Shown: positions 6,575 to 18,065, numbered from the stretch's first letter. The stretch is DNA of 31,357 nucleotides from Palsa-883 sp035696165 (GCA_035696165.1 DASRQX010000066.1:1-31357), one strand, 5' to 3'. The notes: generated from the letters alone by a model not told the origin. Numbers and translations: made by a program.

Positions 6575-6958
6575 ATGACCGCGACCAAAACGAAATTCGA
6601 TGATCTCTCCAGCCGCATCATCGGCTGCGCCCTGACCGTCGCCGGCACCCTCGGCTCAGGCTTCGCCGAGAAGGTCTACGAGAATGCGCTCGCCCCGGAA
6701 CTCCGCAACGCGGGCCTCGTCGTCGCCCAGCAGCACGGCGTGCAAGTCACCTATCAAGGCGTCACCGTTGGCCAATACACTACCGACCTGCTGGTGGAAA
6801 ACACCATCCTCATCGAACTGAAAGCCGTCAAAGCCCTGGACCCAATCCACCACGCCCAATGCCTGAACCACCTGAAAGCCACCAACATCCAAATCTGCCT
6901 ATTGCTGAACCTCGGCAAACCCCGCCTGGAGATCAAACGCATCGTCCTGACCCACTAA
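6575..6958 (+). CDS. GxxExxY family protein (PD-(D/E)XK-like)
   Basis: A 127-residue intact protein of the GxxExxY family. The name-giving motif is in SGFAEKVYENAL (residues 28-39). A nuclease-like acidic pattern follows: TTDLLVE with Asp, then ILIELKAVKAL with Glu-x-Lys, as in PD-(D/E)XK enzymes. The C-terminal QCLNHLKATNIQICLLLNLGKPRLEIKRIV is typical. The biochemical role of the family is not established. The ATG at 6575 lies 14 bp after the preceding fragment, and the gene is convergent with trpD (29 bp gap). It is the only undamaged gene in the 5000-6960 patch. Confidence 0.85.
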   Translation: MTATKTKFDDLSSRIIGCALTVAGTLGSGFAEKVYENALAPELRNAGLVVAQQHGVQVTYQGVTVGQYTTDLLVENTILIELKAVKALDPIHHAQCLNHLKATNIQICLLLNLGKPRLEIKRIVLTH

Positions 6959-6987
6959 CCCCTTCGCCTTATTCGCGGCTAAAAACC

Positions 6988-8004
6988 TTACGTAACCGCA
7001 CTCACCCGTTGCATCACCGCCAATGCCTCCGCCGCCGCGCCGCTATCAATCACTGACGCCGCCACCGCCACGCCATCCCGCAGCGCGTCCACCTTCCCCG
7101 CCACCACCAGCGCCGCCGCCGCATTCAGCAGCACAGTCTCCCGATACGCCCCTGCCGCGCCCTCCAGCACCCCGCGCAACGCCGCCGCGTTCACCGTCGC
7201 ATCGCCGCCCTTGATCGCCTCGATCGGCGCCCGCGCCAGCCCCACCTCCTCCGGCGTCAGGGTAAAGCTCCGGACCGAGCCCCCCTCCAGCGCCACCACC
7301 TGGTTCTCGCCCGCCACCGTCAGCTCATCCAGCCCCTGGCCGTGCACGATCCACGCCGCCTCGCTGCCGAGCCGCCCCAGCGTCTCCGCCATCGGCCGCG
7401 CCCACGCCGGATCGAACACCCCGGTCAACTGCCGCGTCACCCGCCCCGGGTTCGACAGCGGCCCCAGCAGATTGAAAATCGTCCGCGTCCCCAGTTCCAC
7501 CCGAGGCCCCGCCGCATGCCGCATCGACGGATGATGCCGCGGCGCGAACAGGAACACCGCCCCAGCCTCCCGCAGGATCTCCGGCAGCCGTTCCATAGGC
7601 GCATCGACATTCACACCCAGCGCCGTCAGCACATCCGCCCCACCCGTCCGGGACGACAGCGCGCGGTTGCCATGCTTCGCCACGGGCACGCCCGCACCCG
7701 CCATCACGAACGTCACCGCGGTAGAAACATTTACCGTCCCCGCGCCATCCCCGCCCGTGCCGCACACATCGATCGCCCCCGAAGGCGCTTCGATCGCCGT
7801 CATCCGAGCCCGCATCGCCCGCACCGCGCCGGTTAGCTCCGCCACCGTCTCGCCGCGCACGCGCATCGCCATCAGCAGCCCGCCGATCTGCGCCGGCGTC
7901 GCCTCGCCTGACATGATGATGTCGAACGCCGCCTCCGCCTCGGCCTCGGTCAGCGCTGCACCACCTGCCAGTCGCGCCAGCAGCGGCTTCAGATTGTTGG
8001 ACAT
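6988..8004 (-). CDS. trpD: Anthranilate phosphoribosyltransferase
   Basis: A 338-residue cytoplasmic enzyme that transfers phosphoribose from PRPP to anthranilate, the second committed step of tryptophan synthesis. The family motifs are present: DVCGTGGDGAGTVNVST (PRPP site), KHGNRALSSRTGGADVL (anthranilate/PRPP site), HHPSMRHAAGPRVELGTRTIFNLLGPLSNP, and an N-terminal helical domain starting NNLKPLLARLAGG. Length is normal. It follows trpG by 17 bp on the same strand. No trpC follows, although trpG-trpD-trpC is the common alphaproteobacterial order; instead the accessory GxxExxY gene converges on its 3' end. Confidence 0.96.
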   Translation of the reverse strand: MSNNLKPLLARLAGGAALTEAEAEAAFDIIMSGEATPAQIGGLLMAMRVRGETVAELTGAVRAMRARMTAIEAPSGAIDVCGTGGDGAGTVNVSTAVTFVMAGAGVPVAKHGNRALSSRTGGADVLTALGVNVDAPMERLPEILREAGAVFLFAPRHHPSMRHAAGPRVELGTRTIFNLLGPLSNPGRVTRQLTGVFDPAWARPMAETLGRLGSEAAWIVHGQGLDELTVAGENQVVALEGGSVRSFTLTPEEVGLARAPIEAIKGGDATVNAAALRGVLEGAAGAYRETVLLNAAAALVVAGKVDALRDGVAVAASVIDSGAAAEALAVMQRVSAVT

Positions 8005-8021
8005 GGCGCCGCGGTGTGGTC

Positions 8022-8614
8022 CTACGCCGCCCGCGCCGGCGCGTTGGACCCGCGCGCGATCGACAGGAAATTGTCCAGCAGCTTATGGCCGTGTTCGGTG
8101 ACGATGCTCTCCGGGTGGAACTGGACGCCGAACACGGGCAGGGCGCGGTGGCGCATGCCCATGATCAGCCCGTCGTCGGTCCACGCGGTGGGCATCAGAA
8201 CGTCGGGCAGGCTGTCCCGCTCGACCACCAGGCTGTGATACCGTGTCGCCAGAAAGCCTGACGGCAGCCCTTCAAAGATATCCGTCCCGGTGTGCGAGAT
8301 CGCGCTCTGCTTACCGTGCATCGGCATCGGGCCGCGGATCACCTTGCCGCCGTACACCTGGCCGATCGCCTGGTGTCCCAGGCACACGCCCAGGATCGGG
8401 ATCTTCCCCGCCGCGGCAGCAACGAGGTCCATGCAAATCCCCGCCTCGTTCGGCGTGCACGGCCCCGGCGACAGCACGATCGCCTCCGGCTGCTTCGCCA
8501 TCGCCTGATCGACCGCGATCTTGTCGTTGCGCCAGACCTCGCAGCGCGCGCCAAGATCGCCCAGGAAGTGCACCAGGTTGAAGGTGAAACTGTCGTAGTT
8601 GTCGATCAGCAGGA

Positions 8615-8618
<4 letters not shown>
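8022..8618 (-). CDS. trpG: Anthranilate synthase glutamine amidotransferase subunit
   Basis: A 198-residue class I glutamine amidotransferase supplying ammonia to TrpE for anthranilate synthesis. It starts MILLIDNYDSFTFNLV, has the oxyanion segment LSPGPCTPNEAG (about 50-60), the catalytic Cys79 in GVCLGHQAIGQ, and the His-Glu pair in FGVQFHPESI near residue 170. TrpG and PabA look alike, and one protein often serves both; adjacency to trpD favours TrpG. The ATG at 8618 overlaps the TGA of the RND pump gene upstream (ATGA), so translation is probably coupled to that gene. trpE is not in the window. Confidence 0.95.
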
Positions 8619-11809
<3,191 letters not shown>

Positions 11810-11857
11810 GCGAATGCCCCCTGGCGGCGCGATCGGCGCGTTGCCCGCGCCCGTTCG

Positions 11858-13030
11858 TCAGTCGTTGGCACCGCCTTGTGGCTGGATCTCGCCCGGCTTC
11901 GGTACCACCACCGCGCCCGGCCGGACAAACGGATTGGCCAGTCCCGTGATGATCACGCGATCGCTGGTGCCAAGGCCCGTGACCACGCGCAACCCGCGGG
12001 CGACGCCGCCCAGGGTCACCGGCCTGGCCATCACCTTGTTGTCCGGCCCGACGAGCAGCACCACCTTGCTGGCCTGGTCCGAGACGATCGCGGCGTCCGG
12101 GATCAGCATCGCGTCGATCACCCCGCCGTATAAACGCAGCCGCCCGAACGTGCCCGGCGTCAGGAAACCATCCGTGTTGGCGAAGATCGCCCGCCCACGG
12201 ATTGTTCCGGTATGCGGGTTGATCTCGTTGTCGACGAAATTCATCACCCCGTCATGTGGCCAACCCGTCTCATCCGCCAGCCGCACCTTTACCGGGTTCG
12301 GCGCATCGCGCGAGGACGGGCGTTTCCCTTCGGCGTCCAGCCGCCGGTAGCGGACGTAATCGGCTTCCGACCCATCGAACACGAAATAGATCGGCGCCTG
12401 GCTGACGATCGTGGTCAGCAGCGTCGCGTCCGCCTGTCCGCCCGACACCAGATTGCCGGGATCGACGCGCCGGTCGGACACCCGCCCGTCGATCGGTGCC
12501 CGCACCTCGGACCACTCCAGATTGAGCTGGGCGGTCTCCAGCGCCGCTTCGGCCGACATTTGCTGGGCGCGCGCGGTATCCAGGGCCGCCTTGCGCTGGT
12601 CGAGCACGCTGACCGGCGTCGCCGCGGTCTTGACCAGTTGCTGCGCGCGCTCGTACTCGGCGACGTCCAGAATAATCTGCGCCTTGGCCCGTTCCAGGTC
12701 GGCCTGCGCCGATTCCACCGCAAGCCGGAATGGCCGCTGATCGATGGTAAACAGCAGGTCGCCCTGCTTGACGCTGGCGCCATCGCGGAAATGCACCTCG
12801 GTGATGTAGCCCGAGACGCGCGCGCGGAGTGCGACCCGTTCGACCGCTTCGAACCGGCCGGTGAACTCGTCCCATTGCGCCACGCGGCTGGCCAACGGCG
12901 CGGCGACCGTCACCTGCGGTGCACCCTGCGCCCAGCCGGTGACCGGCGGCCCCAGCAGCAGCAGGACCATACCCAGGCGTCGCGCGCGGCGGCGCCATGC
13001 GGTCCACCGTTGCGGGTTACCGTCATTCAT
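11858..13030 (-). CDS. RND efflux periplasmic adaptor subunit (membrane fusion protein)
   Basis: A 390-residue membrane fusion protein linking the RND pump to an outer-membrane channel. After MNDGNPQRW there is a hydrophobic export signal (LGMVLLLLGPPVTGWAQG). Then follow the lipoyl/barrel segment (EFTGRFEAVERVALRARVSGYI and HFRDGASVKQGDLLFTID), the coiled-coil hairpin (SAQADLERAKAQIILDVAE onward), LEWSEVRAPIDGRVSDRRVDPGNLV, and the beta-barrel C-terminus. No lipobox cysteine is evident. ATG 13030 was chosen over 13087 because GGAG lies about 10 nt upstream and the signal peptide then begins normally. It is the first gene of the adaptor-pump-trpG-trpD run, so its promoter lies in 13031-13356. 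Confidence 0.93.
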   Translation of the reverse strand: MNDGNPQRWTAWRRRARRLGMVLLLLGPPVTGWAQGAPQVTVAAPLASRVAQWDEFTGRFEAVERVALRARVSGYITEVHFRDGASVKQGDLLFTIDQRPFRLAVESAQADLERAKAQIILDVAEYERAQQLVKTAATPVSVLDQRKAALDTARAQQMSAEAALETAQLNLEWSEVRAPIDGRVSDRRVDPGNLVSGGQADATLLTTIVSQAPIYFVFDGSEADYVRYRRLDAEGKRPSSRDAPNPVKVRLADETGWPHDGVMNFVDNEINPHTGTIRGRAIFANTDGFLTPGTFGRLRLYGGVIDAMLIPDAAIVSDQASKVVLLVGPDNKVMARPVTLGGVARGLRVVTGLGTSDRVIITGLANPFVRPGAVVVPKPGEIQPQGGAND

Positions 13031-13356
13031 GCATGCCAGCTCCGTTCTGGAAGGGTTTGGTTCCGCCCATGCCATCCTGCCAACCACTGTCCGCGCGATG
13101 GACAGCGGTTCCGCGACCCGGAACCGTCATGCCCCCGGCTTTATTTCGGCCGGGCGCAACGAAAATCAATGGCCCCTGTCGTGGCCCGTGGGTCAACCTG
13201 TTTGTGCTGATAGCGGGATAATGATCCTGCCGCGCGCGGCACGACGACGACCGGCGCGCTCGGCACGACGAGGACCCGCGCGCTCGGCACGACGACGATC
13301 GGCATGTAGGATGCGGGCACGGCTCACCCCCGCCAGGACACGAGGAAACCCGACGC
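13031..13356. other. Divergent intergenic region with tandem repeat
   Basis: These 326 bp separate the divergent adaptor and glucarate dehydratase genes and must hold both promoters. I see no convincing small gene. A GC-rich tandem repeat occupies 13239-13305. No operator is assigned, and no regulator gene adjoins. Confidence 0.6.
13239..13305. repeat. 24-bp tandem repeat, about 2.8 copies
   Basis: Units begin at 13239, 13263 and 13287 with GCACGACGA(C/G)GA followed by CCGGCGCGCTCG-like sequence; the third copy degenerates after about 17 bases. It lies 50-120 bp before the glucarate dehydratase start, where a promoter or leader would be expected. Confidence 0.85.
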
Positions 13357-14757
13357 ATGATCGACACCGCCGGCACACGCACCCCCACCGTCACCGAGAT
13401 GCTGGTCGTCCCCGTCGCCGGCGGCGACTGCATGCTGCTCAACCTGTGCGGCGCGCACGGCCCGTATTTCACCCGCAACATCGTCGTGCTGCGCGACAAC
13501 GCCGGCAACACCGGCGTGGGCGAGGTGCCGGGCGGGGAGGGGATCCGCCAGACCCTGGCACGTGCCATCCCCCTCGTCGTCGGCCAGCCGATCGGCGCCT
13601 ACACCGCCACGCTGAACGCCATCCGCGCCTCGCTGCCCGGCGCCCGCGCCGCCAGGCAGACCATCGTCCATCAGGTCACCAGCGAGTCTGAAGCCCGCGT
13701 CCTGCGCCAGCCGCATGAGATCAACTTGCGCACTGACAACGTCATTACCGCGGTCGAGGCCGCACTGCTCGACCTGCTCGGCCAGCATCTCGGTGTGCCC
13801 GTGTGCGCCCTGCTCGGCGACGGCCAGCAGCGCGACGCGGTGAAGATGCTCGCCTACCTGTTCTATGTCGGCGACCGCAAGAAGACCGACCTGCCGTACC
13901 CCGAACCCGTCGGCGGCCCCAACGCCTGGACCCGCCTGCGCGTCGAAGCCGCGCTGACGCCGGACGCCATCGTCCGCCAGGCTGAGGCCGCCACCGAACG
14001 CTACGGCTTCAACGACTACAAGTTGAAGGGCGCGGTGATGACCGGCGTCGACGAAATGCAGGCCGTGGTGGCGCTGAAGAAGCGCTTCCCCGAGGGCCGC
14101 GTCACGCTGGACCCCAACGGCGCCTGGCCGCTCGCCGAGGCGGTCCCGTTGTGCAAGGCCCACGGCCACGCTATGGCCTATGCCGAGGACCCGGTCGGCC
14201 CCGAGGATGGCTATTCCGGGCGCGAAATAATGGCCGAATTCCGCCGTGCCACCGGCATCCCCACCGCCACCAACATGGTCGCCACCGACTGGCGCCAGAT
14301 GAGCCACACGTTGCTGCTGAACGCCGTCGACATCCCGCTGGCGGATCCGCACTACTGGACGATGCAAGGCTCTGTCCGCGTCGCGCAGTTGTGCGATGCG
14401 ATGGGCCTCACCTGGGGCTCGCATTCCAACAACCATTTCGATGTATCACTGGCGATGTTCACCCACGCCGCCGCCGCGGCGCCTGGCGATATCACCGCGA
14501 TCGACACGCATTGGATCTGGCAAGAAGCCACCGAACGCCTGACCAAGGAGCCGCTGCCGATCATCGATGGCTGCGTCGCGGTCCCCGACCGCCCCGGCCT
14601 CGGCCTCGACATCGACATGGCGCAGCTCGAAAAAGCCAACGCGCTGTATAAGAAGATCGGCACCGGCGCGCGCGACGATGCGATGGCGATGCAATACCTC
14701 GTCCCCGGCTGGACCTACGACCCCAAGCGCCCCAGCCTCGGCAAGGTGCCGGCGTAA
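13357..14757 (+). CDS. gudD: Glucarate dehydratase (enolase superfamily)
   Basis: A 466-residue enolase-superfamily enzyme dehydrating D-glucarate to 5-keto-4-deoxyglucarate. The catalytic KxK pair is Lys222/Lys224 in DYKLKGAV. Metal ligands include Asp252 in LDPNGAWPL, Glu277 in AEDPVGPEDG and Asn306 in TNMVATDW, and the general-base region is GSHSNNHFDVSLAM (His356/His360). The capping-domain segment TSESEARVLRQPHEINLRT and KMLAYLFYVGDR are typical of GlucD rather than of mandelate racemase. Downstream pathway genes (KDG aldolase, semialdehyde dehydrogenase) and a transporter are absent from the window, so it is isolated. The ATG at 13357 fits family length. GlucD paralogues of unknown specificity exist, so the exact sugar acid is likely but not certain. 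Confidence 0.9.
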   Translation: MIDTAGTRTPTVTEMLVVPVAGGDCMLLNLCGAHGPYFTRNIVVLRDNAGNTGVGEVPGGEGIRQTLARAIPLVVGQPIGAYTATLNAIRASLPGARAARQTIVHQVTSESEARVLRQPHEINLRTDNVITAVEAALLDLLGQHLGVPVCALLGDGQQRDAVKMLAYLFYVGDRKKTDLPYPEPVGGPNAWTRLRVEAALTPDAIVRQAEAATERYGFNDYKLKGAVMTGVDEMQAVVALKKRFPEGRVTLDPNGAWPLAEAVPLCKAHGHAMAYAEDPVGPEDGYSGREIMAEFRRATGIPTATNMVATDWRQMSHTLLLNAVDIPLADPHYWTMQGSVRVAQLCDAMGLTWGSHSNNHFDVSLAMFTHAAAAAPGDITAIDTHWIWQEATERLTKEPLPIIDGCVAVPDRPGLGLDIDMAQLEKANALYKKIGTGARDDAMAMQYLVPGWTYDPKRPSLGKVPA

Positions 14758-14784
14758 CGTCCCGCGCATCACCGCTGGTACGAC

Positions 14785-14876
14785 GCGTCATGGCCCGGCT
14801 GGTCCGGGCCACCCACGACTTCCTTCGCCGCCACACCCAGGTTCTGGATGGTCCGCCTGCGCGGACCATGACAGCA
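14785..14876. repeat. RIME-like intergenic palindromic element
   Basis: Two hairpins lie in the gap after gudD. TGGCCCGG (14791-14798) pairs with CCGGGCCA (14804-14811), and ATGGTCCGC (14848-14856) pairs with GCGGACCAT (14861-14869). The left and right arms are also roughly inverted copies of each other (TCATGG...CCACCCACG against CTGGATGG...CCATGACA). This layout resembles dispersed palindromic elements common between alphaproteobacterial genes. It may also stop transcription from gudD. Confidence 0.65.
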
Positions 14877-14927
14877 GGAAAGCGCCAAGCTACTCTCCGG
14901 TAACCCAACCAAGACCGGAGGACACCG

Positions 14928-15410
14928 TTGCCCACGATCACCATGCCCGTCGAGGCCACGCATATCTTGATGTTCGCGCGCGCCGTCGGCGATCCCAACC
15001 CGGTCTACGCCGACGCCGAGGCCGCGAAGAAAACCGAAGTCGGCGGCATCATCGCGCCGCCCACCTTCCCGCAGGCCGTTGCCCAGTTCGATCCCGACTA
15101 TCATTTGCGTCCCAAGCCCGGCCAGACATGGTTCGGTTCCGGCAGGACGGCCAGCGGCATCGAGGGCAAGCCCCCCTCCGCCGGCGGCCTGCACGCCGAA
15201 CAACACTTCGAGTACCACCGCCATCTGCGCCCCGGCGACGTCCTTACCGTCGAGATCAAACCCGGCAAGACCTGGGAAAAGGAAAGCAAGCGCGCAGGCA
15301 CGCTGACGTTCCGTGAGCGTATCGCCGAGTACCGCGACCAGAATGGCGAGCTGGTAATCACCGCGCGCGGGGTCAGCGTGATCCCCGAACGTGCCGTCGA
15401 CCGCGGTTGA
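14928..15410 (+). CDS. MaoC-N / FAS1-like hot-dog dehydratase-type protein
   Basis: A 160-residue hot-dog-fold protein of the MaoC N-terminal (FAS1-like dehydratase) type. Visible family parts are FARAVGDPNPVYADAEAAKK near residues 17-36, IIAPPTFPQAV, HAEQHFEYHRHLRPGDVLTVE and FRERIAEYRDQNGELVITAR near the end. In such pairs this subunit usually lacks the hydratase dyad and supports a partner that has it. The start is TTG 14928: GGAGG at 14917-14921 is ideally spaced 6 nt upstream, and no ATG is as well placed. It is followed 11 bp later by a catalytic-type MaoC gene, so the two probably form a heteromeric enoyl-thioester hydratase. The substrate is unknown. Confidence 0.85.
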   Translation: MPTITMPVEATHILMFARAVGDPNPVYADAEAAKKTEVGGIIAPPTFPQAVAQFDPDYHLRPKPGQTWFGSGRTASGIEGKPPSAGGLHAEQHFEYHRHLRPGDVLTVEIKPGKTWEKESKRAGTLTFRERIAEYRDQNGELVITARGVSVIPERAVDRG

Positions 15411-15421
15411 AGGAGGCGATG

Positions 15422-15844
15422 ATGGCTCTATCCGCTGCGCACCTGAAAGTCGGCGACATGCACAGTGAACGCGTGGTCGACAACCTTTCCCGCACGCAGA
15501 TCGTGCAGTACGCCGGTGCCTCCGGCGATTACAATCCGTTGCACACTGACGATCTGTATACCCGCGAGATGATCGGCTATCCCAGTGTGTTCGCACACGG
15601 CATGCTGACCATGGGCCTGGCCGGCAAGATGCTGACCAACTATGTCGGCGACGGCCGCTTAACCAAGTTCGGGGTCCGGTTCACCAACCAGGTCTGGCCA
15701 GGCGACACGCTGGATACCACCTCGACCGTCACGGCAATCCGTGAGGAAGGCGGCCAGCACTACGCCGACCTGATTCTCTCCACGATCAACCAGGACGGCA
15801 AGGAGGTCCTGAACGGCACCGCCACGGCCCGCATCGACCCCTGA
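15422..15844 (+). CDS. MaoC-like (R)-specific enoyl-CoA hydratase subunit
   Basis: A 140-residue hot-dog protein carrying the hydratase-2 motif ASGDYNPLHTDD, whose Asp and His act on the enoyl thioester, followed by FAHGMLTMGLAGKML. It probably hydrates or dehydrates an acyl-CoA with the preceding MaoC-N subunit. A strong GGAGG (15412-15416) serves tandem ATGs at 15419 and 15422; I took the second for better spacing. The permease gene starts 2 bp after its stop, so these four genes form a tight run. The active-site motif is seen; the pairing and substrate are inferred. Confidence 0.87.
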   Translation: MALSAAHLKVGDMHSERVVDNLSRTQIVQYAGASGDYNPLHTDDLYTREMIGYPSVFAHGMLTMGLAGKMLTNYVGDGRLTKFGVRFTNQVWPGDTLDTTSTVTAIREEGGQHYADLILSTINQDGKEVLNGTATARIDP

Positions 15845-15846
15845 GG

Positions 15847-17016
15847 ATGCGACGGCCTGAGAACCTGGCCCTGATCCTGCTCTGGCGCGAGCTGCGGCAC
15901 GCCCTGTCTGGCGTGAGCAAATCTGACGCCGTGGTCCTGACGCTTGGGGGCGGCTTCCTGCTCGCCTACGGGATGGCCGATGTCGTGACTGCCTTGCGCG
16001 CACACGCGGCGGCGCTGCATCAACCGTCGGTGCTGTGGACGATCGGCCTACCGGTCACGTCGACCGCGTTGGGCGCCGCGGTTGGCCTCGCCGTTGCCAA
16101 CGCGGCGATCGCACGGGCCAGTGCGCCGTTCCTGAAGGCCTTGCCGCTGTCGCTCAAGGCACGTCGCGCGATGGCGTGTCGCGCGGTCCTGTCGATCGGC
16201 GTGCTGCTCTGCGTGAGCGTGGCCCCGGTCATTGCCACGGCTTGTGTCCTGATCGCGAAACCGCGCGCACTGGCATGGGGTCTTGCCGCTGGTGCGATGT
16301 TCGCCTTTGGCTTTGCTGCGATGACGTTCAGGCGCCTGTCCGTCGCATTCCATATTGGTATCGATCCGACTGCCGAGCCGTCACGAAGACCGTCGCGAGG
16401 GTTCCAGATCCCCTGGCTCAGTCAGCTCGATCGCCGCGGGCTGGCGTGGTTCGGCGCCTGGGCCTGGGGGTTGCGCGCTGGCCGCCTGCATCCCTCGGGA
16501 CGAATGCTGAGCGCCACCGGCGTGCTGGGCCTCGCGGCCCTGCTGTCGATCGACGCCAGCCTGGCACGCCATCAGGCCGGCCCCGCGGCACTCGCCAGCG
16601 TGATCGGCGGCGTCGGCGTGTTCATGCTCAGCCTGCGATGCCATCCGCTGGGCGCGCCAGTGCTGAGAGCCGCGCCCTTGAGTTTCACCCGTGCCTGGGC
16701 CCGGCTGCTGCGCCTGCCAATGGTGCTGTCGGTGATGTTCTTCATCCTGCCGGCGAGCGCGGCGCTCGCGGCGCAACCGACGGTCTGGGCGATGCCGGTC
16801 GGCAGCGGCCTCGGACTGTTGATCCTGAACGGGATCTACGCCGTGTTCGCCGCGTATTTCATGACCGCACCGATCGTCGCCGCAGCGAGCTTCCTCGCCG
16901 CCATTGCCTACGCCACCTATGAGTATCTGGAATACGGCAACACCGTGCTGATCGGATTTGCAGCTCTGGTCGCCCTGCTTTGGCATCGCGCTCGCAAGAG
17001 GTTCTACCATGGATGA
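15847..17016 (+). CDS. Polytopic membrane protein, putative ABC permease
   Basis: A 389-residue inner-membrane protein with about eight or nine hydrophobic segments (roughly residues 28-46, 62-88, 112-137, 141-161, 228-270, 296-318 and 323-372). A cytoplasmic, Arg-rich stretch lies around 172-225. I do not recognise a named family. Its last 8 bp overlap the start of an ABC ATPase gene, so it is most likely the transmembrane partner of that ATPase, probably an exporter since no binding protein is nearby. It begins 2 bp after the MaoC gene, and ATG 15847 overlaps no good ribosome site, so translation may depend on coupling. The substrate cannot be inferred. Confidence 0.7.
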   Translation: MRRPENLALILLWRELRHALSGVSKSDAVVLTLGGGFLLAYGMADVVTALRAHAAALHQPSVLWTIGLPVTSTALGAAVGLAVANAAIARASAPFLKALPLSLKARRAMACRAVLSIGVLLCVSVAPVIATACVLIAKPRALAWGLAAGAMFAFGFAAMTFRRLSVAFHIGIDPTAEPSRRPSRGFQIPWLSQLDRRGLAWFGAWAWGLRAGRLHPSGRMLSATGVLGLAALLSIDASLARHQAGPAALASVIGGVGVFMLSLRCHPLGAPVLRAAPLSFTRAWARLLRLPMVLSVMFFILPASAALAAQPTVWAMPVGSGLGLLILNGIYAVFAAYFMTAPIVAAASFLAAIAYATYEYLEYGNTVLIGFAALVALLWHRARKRFYHG

Positions 17017-17785
17017 ACGCTTGACCCACGCCGGCACGCCCGAATTGTTGCACCTGCGCGGCATCAGCGCGGGCTACGCCGCCCGGCGGATCATCACCGA
17101 TATCGATCTCACGCTCGGCCGTGGTGACATCCTCGGTTTGCTCGGGGCAAACGGCGCTGGGAAATCCACGCTGCTGAAAGCCGTCACGGGGCAGATACAA
17201 CTCTGGACCGGCAGCGTGGCAATCGACGGCATCGACATGGCCCGCGCACCGGAGCAAGCGAAGGCGGCATTCGGTCTGGCCGTCGATGCCCCGGACCTGC
17301 CGACCGCGCTGTCAGGCAGGCAATATCTTGAGCTGGTTGCCTCCATCCGGTCCTGTGCGGCGGACCACTGGCCGTGCGGCGATGTGGTGCAATGTCTCGG
17401 CCTCTCGCGCTGGCTCGATCGACCGATCGCCGACTATTCCGTCGGCACGCGGGCGAGGGTCTCGATTGCCGCCGCGTTGCTCGGGGCGCCGCCACTGCTC
17501 ATCTTCGATGAATTGCTCAATGGTCTCGACCCGGTGGCGGTGTGGGAAGTCAAGCGCATGATCGCGGACCTGGCAGCGACTGGGCGCCACGCCATCATCC
17601 TGTCGACACACATTGTGCAGACAGTGCCGGGCCTGTGCAATCGCGCGATGTTCCTCGCCAATGGCCGCATCGTCGAAACCTGGGATGCGCGGCAGCTCGC
17701 GGCATCCAGTCCAACGCCTGGCGCCTTTGAAGCCTGCGTCATGCAAGCGCTGAAGGCGTATGCGTCACTGGATGCCGCCGCATGA
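17009..17785 (+). CDS. ABC transporter ATP-binding protein with atypical motifs
   Basis: A 258-residue ATPase. Walker A is GANGAGKST (46-54) and Walker B ends in LLIFDE with catalytic Glu168; the switch His201 is in LSTHIVQ. Several usual residues differ. The signature reads YSVGTRARVSI instead of the common YSGGxxxR/LSGGQ. The residue after the catalytic Glu is Leu (DELLNGLDP) where Pro is normal. The Q-loop position reads GLAVDAPDLP, without the usual Gln/Glu. It may be slow or regulatory, but the core catalytic residues remain. ATG 17009 overlaps the permease end by 8 bp. It belongs to the MaoC-MaoC-permease-ATPase run and is convergent with the next gene. Confidence 0.85.
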   Translation: MDERLTHAGTPELLHLRGISAGYAARRIITDIDLTLGRGDILGLLGANGAGKSTLLKAVTGQIQLWTGSVAIDGIDMARAPEQAKAAFGLAVDAPDLPTALSGRQYLELVASIRSCAADHWPCGDVVQCLGLSRWLDRPIADYSVGTRARVSIAAALLGAPPLLIFDELLNGLDPVAVWEVKRMIADLAATGRHAIILSTHIVQTVPGLCNRAMFLANGRIVETWDARQLAASSPTPGAFEACVMQALKAYASLDAAA

Positions 17786-17792
17786 CACCGGC

Positions 17793-18065
17793 TTAGTGCG
17801 TGTGGCGCTCGCGATCGGTACGCACCGATAATCGATAGCTCGCATTTGCCAGCCGCAGCAGTACTTCGGGCAACGTTTCCAGCGGCGGCGGTGTGCCACC
17901 GTCCTGCGCGAATGCCTCCCACGCCGACCATTCCTGGGCCGACATGGACAGTAGCCGGCGCCGACGCTCCTCGGTCATCGCGATACCGTGACCGATCTCG
18001 TTGAACGCATCGAACTGGCGTCGCGCCAGCATCAGCGGCGCATCCGCGGTGTACATATGGGTCAT
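17793..18065 (-). CDS. Small hypothetical protein
   Basis: A 90-residue protein from ATG 18065, with GAGG 5 nt upstream. The middle reads MTEERRRRLLSMSAQEWSAW and the end LETLPEVLLRLANASYRLSV, a mostly helical pattern that recalls the MbcA/ParS-type (DUF2384) antitoxin region, where a short helix pair precedes a conserved helix. I cannot confirm that. No toxin partner is next to it, so an antitoxin role is unsupported. It lies 7 bp from the ABC gene stop on the opposite strand and is divergent from the dioxygenase gene. Confidence 0.6.
   Translation of the reverse strand: MTHMYTADAPLMLARRQFDAFNEIGHGIAMTEERRRRLLSMSAQEWSAWEAFAQDGGTPPPLETLPEVLLRLANASYRLSVRTDRERHTH

Noticed and set aside
13324..14436. 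Minus-strand 370-residue open frame opposite gudD
   Set aside because: It is antisense to a gene with clear enolase-superfamily motifs and has no recognisable domain.
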